Positions 59,389 through 64,000 of a DNA stretch of 64,000 nt are shown here, one piece after another. Origin of the DNA: JACCTU01 sp963788055 (GTDB taxonomy: Bacteria > Actinomycetota > Thermoleophilia > Gaiellales > Gaiellaceae). The stretch covers positions 744,001 to 808,000 of the forward strand of contig CAWBFA010000005.1 of assembly GCA_963788055.1 (NCBI GenBank), in the 5' to 3' direction. The notes under the pieces were generated by a model, which was not told the origin of the DNA, searched no databases, and was given only the letters and a program-made list of their open reading frames with translations. A program made the translations under genes and the position numbers. Each line of letters opens with the position of its first letter. Within the stretch, counting starts at the first letter, position 1.

Positions 59389-59709
59389 GTGCGCCTGAAC
59401 CGCCCGGGTCTCTACGGCGACGCGTTCGTGCGCGTCTTCGTCGAGGACACGACGGCGCGTCCGGCCGCCGCGACCGCGATCCGCAGCTCGTGCTGCTGAT
59501 CGCCGACTGCACGAACACGATCAACCTCGAGTTCTCGCTCGAGACGGCAGAGCTGCGCGAGAACTCGCTCTACAAGATCGGAGACGCTGCTCGACGCGCT
59601 CCACCGCTTCCGCGACGGTCTCGCCGCCGAGGCCGAGCTCGCGGCGCGCGGCGTCGCGAGTCGAGCTCGACACAATCCAGCGAAAGGAGGTGCGCGATGT
59701 CGTACCTGA
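59389..59709 (+). CDS. Small protein of unknown function, paralogue of the 61845 product, frameshifted
   Basis: From the GTG at 59389 the frame reads VRLNRPGLYGDAFVRVFVEDT, then shifts near 59475 (one base missing) into DPQLVLLIADCTNTINLEFSL ... ELRENSLYKI, and near 59580 (one extra base) into ETLLDALHRFRDGLAAEAEL. It ends at 59707-59709, overlapping the TROVE start. The same elements in the same order occur in the 61845 protein. No known domain is evident; beta strands followed by a C-terminal helix are likely. Confidence 0.5.
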
Positions 59710-61372
59710 AGCGTCACGGCACGCGCCGCGTGCCGCAGTGGGCTCCGCTGCCGGGCCAGGCTGCCGAACTCGGCCGGCGGCTTCGCCTGGGCCGTGGACA
59801 TGCTGGACGCGGCTGCGCCGCTTCCTCGTGCTCGGCTCCGAGGGCGGCTCGCTACTACGCGTCCGAGTGGACGCTCACGCGCGAGAACGCGCAGGCGGTC
59901 GAGGAGTGCGTCGCGCGAGGACGGCCGCGGGCGGTCGCCGAGATCGTGCGCGTGATCGACGGAGGGCCGCGCGCCGAAGAACGACCCGGCGCTGTACGCG
60001 CTCGCGCTCGCGGCCGGCCTGGGCGACGACGGAGACGCGCCGGGCGGCGCTCGCGGCGCTGCCGCAGGTGGCCCGGACGGGCACGCACCTGTTCCAGTTC
60101 GCGCTGTTCGTCGAGGGCTTCCGCGGCTGGGGCCGCTCGCTCCGGCGCGCGGTCGGCCGCTGGTACGCGGCTCAGGCCGGTGGACGCGCTCGCCTACCAG
60201 GCGGTCAAGTACCGCCAGCGGGCAGGGCGTGACGCACCGCGACCTGCTCCGCCTCGCCCACCCGGCGCGCCGCGTCGGCGCCGGCAACCCGGACGCTCGA
60301 GGTCTCGGACGAGCACGCTCGCCTGTTCGAGTGGATCGTCCGCGGCGGCGAGACGGACGGCCTGCCGCGCCTGGTCGAGGGCTTCGTCCGCGCTCAGGAG
60401 GCGGCGACGCCGGCGAGGCGGCGGCGCTCGTCCGCGAGTACCGCCTGCCGCGCGAGGCGCTCCAGCGCGGAGCACCTGACCTCGCCCGAGGTCTGGGAGG
60501 CGCTGCTCGACGACATGCCGATGACGGCGCTGATCCGCAACCTGGCGACGATGACGCGCGTCGGCGTCCTCGCGCCGGGCTCGGACGGGCACGGCGAAGG
60601 CGGTCGCGCAGCTGGGCGACGCGGAGCGGATCCGCCGCGCGCGGGTGCACCCGATCGCCGTGCTCGCGGCGCTCCGCACGTACGCGTCCGGCCGCGGCGC
60701 CCGCGGCCGCGGCGAGTGGAATCCGGTGCGGGAGATCGTCGACGCACTCGACGCCGCGTTCTACACGGCGTTCGGCAACGTCGAGCCCGCGGGCACGCGG
60801 CTGCTGCTCGCCCTCGACGTCTCGGGCTCGATGACCGGCGGCCACGTCGCCGGCGTGCCGGGCCTGACCCCGCGCGACGCGTCGGCGGCGCTCGCGCTGG
60901 TGACGGCGGCGACCGAGCCGCAGTACGAGGTCGTGGGCTTCTTCGCCGGGCAAGGGCGGCTTCAAGAAGCGCGGCCGCCAGGTCTGGGCTCGGTCACACC
61001 GACGGCCTGACGCCGCTCGCGATCTCGCCCGCGGCAGCGGCTGGACGACGCTCGTGAAGACGGTGTCCGACCTGCCGTTCGGCGGCACCGACTGCGCCCT
61101 GCCGATGCTGTACGCGCAGGCGCACGAGCGGAAGATCGACACGTTCGTGATCTACACCGACTCGGAGACCTGGGCTGGTGACGTCCACCCGGCCCAGGCG
61201 CTGCGGGACTACCGCCGCGCCTCGGGCATCGACGCCCGGCTGGTCGTGGTCGGCATGGTCTCGAACGGCTTCTCGATCGCCGATCCCGGCCGACCCGGGG
61301 ATGCTCGACGTCGTCGGCTTCGACACCGCGACGCCGCAGCTGATCTCCGACTTCGCCCGCGGCGCCCTCTGA
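59697..61372 (+). pseudogene. TROVE/Ro60 RNA-binding protein with VWA domain, about 15 frameshifts
   Basis: AAAGGAGGT precedes the ATG. Restoring about 13 one-base insertions and 2 deletions gives a full-length Ro60 orthologue of about 550 residues: MSYLKRHGTRRVPQ, TRLRRFLVLGSEGGSYYASE, REYRLPREALQREHLTSPEVWEALLDDMPMTALIRNLATM (TROVE core), HPIAVLAALRTYASG, then a VWA domain with MIDAS LALDVSGSM, GTDCALPMLYAQ and IYTDSETWAGDVHPAQAL. Ro60 rings bind misfolded RNA ends and Y RNAs. No stop codons remain once the indels are corrected, so errors are more likely than decay. Confidence 0.85.
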
Positions 61373-61377
61373 ACCGG

Positions 61378-61397
61378 AGGGCGCCGCGCGGCGCCCT
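61378..61397 (+). terminator. Hairpin terminator after the TROVE gene
   Basis: AGGGCGCC-GCGC-GGCGCCCT, a perfect 8-bp stem, starts six bases after the stop. Confidence 0.55.
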
Positions 61398-61418
61398 TCG
61401 ACAAAGAGAGGAGACGAG

Positions 61419-61559
61419 ATGCATCTGCACCTCGTCCGGGTCGCGGCGCGCCCGAAGCAGCCGCCGCGCCCGGCAAAGGTCGTGGTGCTCGAGGCTCGCC
61501 GCAAGGCGCGCCTCGAGCGCATGCGACCGGAGCGGCAGCCCTCGCGGCCGGCCGCTTGA
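61419..61559 (+). CDS. Small basic protein (46 residues) of unknown function
   Basis: The ATG at 61419 has an AGAGGAG ribosome site. The product (MHLHLVRVAARPKQPP ... RRKARLERMRPERQ) is rich in Arg and Lys and could bind nucleic acid. It sits between the TROVE terminator and tRNA-Leu. No family recognised. Confidence 0.4.
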   Translation: MHLHLVRVAARPKQPPRPAKVVVLEARRKARLERMRPERQPSRPAA

Positions 61560-61602
61560 AACGACGAGCCGCCCGCCTGCTTCACGGCCTGCGGCTCCTC
61601 GT

Positions 61603-61685
61603 GCGGATGTGGCGGAACCGGCATACGCACCGGTCTCAGAAACCGGCGGCCACAGGCCATGAGGGTTCGACTCCCTCCGTCCGCA
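61603..61685 (+). tRNA. tRNA-Leu(CAG)
   Basis: Class II tRNA with acceptor GCGGATG/CGTCCGC (one G-U pair), anticodon loop CTCAGAA on CCGGT/ACCGG, a long variable arm and T-arm GAGGG-TTCGACT-CCCTC. It decodes CTG. Confidence 0.92.
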
Positions 61686-61716
61686 TCAGTTCCCTGACAA
61701 CGAAAAGGAGAGTCCG

Positions 61717-61785
61717 ATGAGTGCGAAGCACGTCGCGACCGCGTGTGCCGGCGCGCTTCGCGCCGGACCCGGCAGGCCGCAGTGA
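61717..61785 (+). CDS. Possible micro-ORF (22 residues)
   Basis: The ATG at 61717 follows an excellent AAAAGGAGAG ribosome site and opens a 22-codon frame (MSAKHVATACAGALRAG). It may be a micropeptide or a remnant of a larger gene; the next gene has its own ribosome site 55 bases on. Confidence 0.25.
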   Translation: MSAKHVATACAGALRAGPGRPQ

Positions 61786-61844
61786 CCACCAAGTCCACGG
61801 CATCGTCGCCTTGAAAGGGCGGCACGAAAGGGAAAGGAGCAGGT

Positions 61845-62215
61845 GTGGGCGTGCCATATCGCGCTCGTGTGAACGAGCGCACGCTGCTCAACCTGCCCGG
61901 CTTCCACGCGGGTTCCTACGTGTACGTGTACGTCGAGGACACGAGCGATCGTGACCTCTTTCGCGACGTGTACTGCGAGGACACGTGCACGTGCTGTCCG
62001 CAGAACTTCGAGCCGAGCATGTCGCTCGAGATCGCCGACTGTAGCTCGGCACGATCTCGCTGGAGTTCGACGTGGACACGCTCGAGGGCCGCGCAAACTC
62101 GTTGCACAAGCTCGAGACCCTGATCGCCGCGCTTCAGGTCTTCCGCGCGGCGCTCGGGGACGAGTTCGAGCCCTACGACGAGCGCGCGCGGCAGCTGGAA
62201 GCACTGGATGCGTGA
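61845..62215 (+). CDS. Small protein of unknown function, paralogue of the 59389 product, frameshifted
   Basis: The GTG at 61845 follows AAAGGAG. The frame reads RTLLNLPGFHAGSYVYVYVEDTSDRDLF, a CEDTCTCCPQ cysteine cluster absent from the paralogue, and SLEIADC. After a shift near 62048 it continues TISLEFDVDTLEGRANSLHKLETLIAALQVFRAALGDEF and ends at 62215. The common core (VxVEDT, IADC, IxLEF, NSLxKxETL, a C-terminal FR-rich helix) defines a small family I do not recognise. Confidence 0.5.
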
Positions 62216-62223
62216 GCCGGGAG

Positions 62224-62252
62224 GCCGGGGCGGGTTCGAACCCCGCCCCGGC
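62224..62252 (+). ncRNA. T-arm/acceptor-like minihelix (tRNA-derived hairpin or terminator)
   Basis: Nine bases after the previous stop, GCCGGGGCGGG and CCCGCCCCGGC form a perfect 11-bp helix closed by the tRNA T-loop TTCGAAC. This is exactly the coaxial acceptor plus T-arm half of a tRNA without D or anticodon arms. It could be a tRNA remnant, a decoy for tRNA-binding proteins, or a terminator with a coincidental loop. Confidence 0.4.
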
Positions 62253-62272
62253 GACAACCGCGCTCACGACCT

Positions 62273-62344
62273 GCCTCCGTAGCTCAGTCGGAAGAGCACC
62301 GGGCTTCGAACCCGGGCGCAGAGGTTCGATTCCTCTCGGAGGCT
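62273..62344 (+). tRNA. tRNA-Arg(TCG)
   Basis: Acceptor GCCTCCG/CGGAGGC, D-arm GCTC...GAGC, anticodon loop CTTCGAA on CCGGG/CCCGG, T-arm AGAGG-TTCGATT-CCTCT. All stems are perfect. Confidence 0.93.
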
Positions 62345-62357
62345 CTGCAATTCACAT

Positions 62358-62456
62358 GGGCCCGCAGCAGGAGAGTCAGCGAGTGCGGCCGCTGTCGGCG
62401 TGGTAGCGCCGGCGATGAGAGCGGAAACTTCGTGGGTGCAACTCCCACCGGGTCCA
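62358..62456 (+). ncRNA. tRNA-like RNA of about 99 nt, candidate Y RNA
   Basis: Acceptor GGGCCCG/CGGGTCC (seven pairs, one G-U) abuts a T-arm GTGGG-TGCAACT-CCCAC with no intervening base, exactly as in tRNA, and A follows as discriminator. The T-loop is TGCAACT instead of TTCGA. The inner 67 bases form no normal D or anticodon arm but fold into CAGCG-AGTGCGGC-CGCTG and GTCGGCG-TGGTAG-CGCCGGC hairpins. A tRNA-mimicking end on a larger hairpin RNA between Ro60 and RtcB genes recalls bacterial YrlA-type Y RNAs. This assignment is inference. Confidence 0.5.
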
Positions 62457-62458
62457 CT

Positions 62459-62529
62459 GACACCGTGGCCGAGCGGCGAGGCGCGCGCCTGCAAAGCGCG
62501 CTACGGCGGTTCGAGTCCGCCCGGTGTCT
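62459..62529 (+). tRNA. tRNA-Cys(GCA)
   Basis: Acceptor GACACCG/CGGTGTC, anticodon loop CTGCAAA on CGCGC/GCGCG, T-arm GGCGG-TTCGAGT-CCGCC. It starts two bases after the tRNA-like RNA and is the last tRNA of the array. Confidence 0.92.
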
Positions 62530-62556
62530 CTCAACGATGGATAGAAAGGAGGAGCG

Positions 62557-63878
62557 ATGAGCACGATCAAGACGTTCGGCTCCGTCGACGAGCGGAGCCT
62601 CGAGCAGCTGAAGCGGTGCATGGAGGCCGGCGATGCCGAGTTCGGCGTGCTCTGCGCCGACCACCACCCGGGTTACTCGCAGCCGATCGGCGGCGGCATC
62701 GCCTACGAGGGCTACGTCTCGCCGTCGGGTGTCGGCTACGACATCGGCTGTGGAAACAAGGCTGCGCTGACCGACCTCACTCGCGCGGATCTCGATGCGC
62801 TGGGCGGCGTCGAGTCGATCATGGGCGAGATCACCCGGCGGATCTCGTTCGGTATGGGCGTGCCGGCGCAGGAGCGGACCGATCATCCGGTGCTCGACGC
62901 GATCCGCGAGGCGGACTTCGCGCCGCAGCGCAAGCTGGCGCAGCTGGCCGAGTCGCAGCTCGGCACGGTCGGCTCGGGCAACCACTACGTCAACCTGATG
63001 GAGGACGAGGAGGGCCGTGTGTGGGTCGGCGTGCACTTCGGCTCGCGCGGCTTCGGTCACAAGACGGCCTCGGGCTTCCTCGCGCTGGCGCAGGGCCTGC
63101 GGTTCGACGGCAAGGCGAGCGAGGGCGAGATGGACTCGCCGCCGGTCCTGTTCGAGGTCGGCTCGGAGCTCGGCGACGCGTACGTCTCGGCGATGGAGCT
63201 GGCGGGCGACTACGCCTACGCGGGCCGCGACGTGGTCGTGTCGAAGGTGCTCGAGATCCTCGGCGCCGTCGGCGGTGGACGAGGTGCACAACCACCACAA
63301 CTTCGCGTGGCGGGAGGAGCACTTCGGCCGGACCTACTGGGTGATCCGCAAGGGTTGCACGCCGGCGCGGCCGGGCCAGAAGGGCTTCGTCGGCGGCTCG
63401 ATGGGTGACGAGTCGGTGATCCTGGAGGGCGTCGAGTCGCGACGAGAACGAGCAGGCGCTCTACTCGACGGTGCACGGCGCCGGCCGGGTGATGAGCCGT
63501 TCGCAGGCGGCCGGTCGGATCCGGCGTCGCAAGCGGTACGCGTGCCGGAACCGCGACTGCGACCGTGTCGATTCGACGGCTCAGCTCGACGCCGCGAAGA
63601 AGGGCGTGTGCCCGGACCACCCCGAGTCGGGCGTGATGAAGGTCTGGGTGCAGGAGCAGCTCAAGCCCGGCCTCGTCGACTGGCCCGCCGTGCAGTCGCG
63701 CCTGCGTGAGCAGGGCATCGTGCTCGTCGGCGGCGGCGCAGACGAGGCGCCGGAGGTGTACAAGCGCCTGCCGGAGGTCCTCGCCGCGCACGGCGACTCG
63801 ATCCGTGTGAAGCACACGCTCCGCCCGCTCGGTGTCGCGATGGCCGGTCGCGACGTGCACGACCCGTACAAGGACTGA
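62557..63878 (+). CDS. rtcB: RtcB RNA ligase with cysteine-rich insertion, frameshifted twice
   Basis: About 440 residues after removing one base near 63273 and one near 63440. Manganese/GTP-site motifs are present: CADHHPGYSQPIGGG, SGVGYDIGCGNKAAL, TVGSGNHYVN, GVHFGSRGFGH, DEVHNHHNFAW, IRKGCTPARPGQKGFVGGSMGDESVI, the nucleophile histidine in VHGAGRVMSRSQA, and the C-terminal TLRPLGVAMAG. A cysteine/histidine cluster (YACRNRDC ... VCPDHP) follows GRVMSR. RtcB joins 3'-phosphate or cyclic phosphate to 5'-OH ends, for example cleaved tRNAs. A GGAGG ribosome site lies before the ATG. Confidence 0.92.
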
Positions 63879-63899
63879 GGGCCGCGCGAGCGGCCCTCA
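63876..63899 (+). terminator. Hairpin terminator of rtcB
   Basis: TGAGGGCCGC and its complement form a perfect 10-bp stem with a GCGA tetraloop, beginning with the rtcB stop codon. Confidence 0.65.
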
Positions 63900-63957
63900 G
63901 TCGTTCACGCGCAGAGTTGGCTTGACCGCGCCGCCGATCGACTCTAGCGTCGAGTTC

Positions 63958-64000
63958 GTGCCGAACCGCGTGGTCTGTATCTCGAGCCTCGACGGCGCCG
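63958..64000 (+). CDS. Start of a gene truncated by the window end
   Basis: GTG at 63958 opens MPNRVVCISSLDGA to the window edge. A TAGCGT -10-like sequence (63945-63950) lies seven bases before the GTG, in line with leaderless genes here. The start resembles nucleotide-binding cytidylate-kinase-like proteins, but 14 codons are too few to assign it. Confidence 0.35.
   Translation, partial: MPNRVVCISSLDGA

Noticed and set aside
62358..62456. Selenocysteine tRNA, prompted by the length of about 99 nt and selD elsewhere in the window
   Set aside because: No TCA anticodon loop on a stem, no 8-bp acceptor, and the T-loop is not TTCGA.
55501..64000. Prophage or integrative element with integrase and attachment sites
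   Set aside because: No integrase, recombinase, capsid or replication gene is visible in the window, and no direct repeat of a tRNA end was found. The island may still be mobile, but the evidence is outside.
1..64000. CRISPR arrays, rRNA genes and insertion sequences
   Set aside because: No regularly spaced direct repeats, no rRNA-like sequence and no transposase-like frame were seen.

Overview
The window is a high-GC segment of an actinobacterial chromosome. GTG starts, GTGA/ATGA stop-start overlaps, TANNNT promoters six bases before start codons, and gene content (PAC2 protein, COX15, SelD, 2-oxoacid:ferredoxin oxidoreductase, XRE-TPR regulators, MshEN proteins) suggest a Thermoleophilia/Gaiellales-like soil or water lineage, probably a metagenome assembly. 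The taxonomic call is inference.

Bases 1-33,000 are mostly housekeeping: thioredoxin-like protein, rhodanese, methyltransferase, SDR, selD, nadM-like and apgM-like genes, heme A synthase, PAC2, SF2 helicase, a fadA/fadB pair, YugP-type peptidase, ArsR regulator, pgl-proC, AlkA-like glycosylase with an XRE-TPR regulator, O-antigen-ligase-like protein, korAB, two MFS transporters, hemolysin III, infA, a DEAD-box helicase, three MshEN-type proteins, glutaredoxin-BolA and a CbxX-type ATPase. Bases 33,000-39,400 hold a Rieske oxygenase, a GH99-like secreted protein, a cupin, typA and two secreted proteins of unknown function.

Bases 39,400-53,000 form a periplasmic quinoprotein and copper region. 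Six tightly overlapping minus-strand genes (MoxR ATPase, DUF58, membrane protein, VWA, TPR-like, VWA) have the order of mxaR-S-A-C-K-L from methanol-dehydrogenase clusters. They run straight into a 937-residue PQQ-type beta-propeller gene and a cupredoxin gene. Two more PQQ-propeller genes and two more cupredoxin-like genes lie next to them. A TPR-cyclase gene (53.5-55.5 kb) closes the region.

Bases 55,500-63,900 are an accessory RNA region. Twenty-two tRNA genes that fold, covering all twenty amino acids, are interleaved with a methyltransferase, a TROVE/Ro60-VWA protein, two paralogous small proteins of unknown function, two tiny ORFs with strong ribosome sites, a tRNA-like RNA of about 99 nt, a T-arm minihelix and RtcB RNA ligase. 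The content points to an RNA repair and quality-control or tRNA-replenishment island. The Ro60 and RtcB partnership is known from bacterial rsr/rtc operons; the complete tRNA set around them is the unusual part.

Many reading frames are broken by single-base indels, nearly all of them insertions and densest in the TROVE gene. The encoded proteins are otherwise well conserved, so sequence error is more likely than decay. Three families of intergenic palindromic repeats sit at gene 3' ends.
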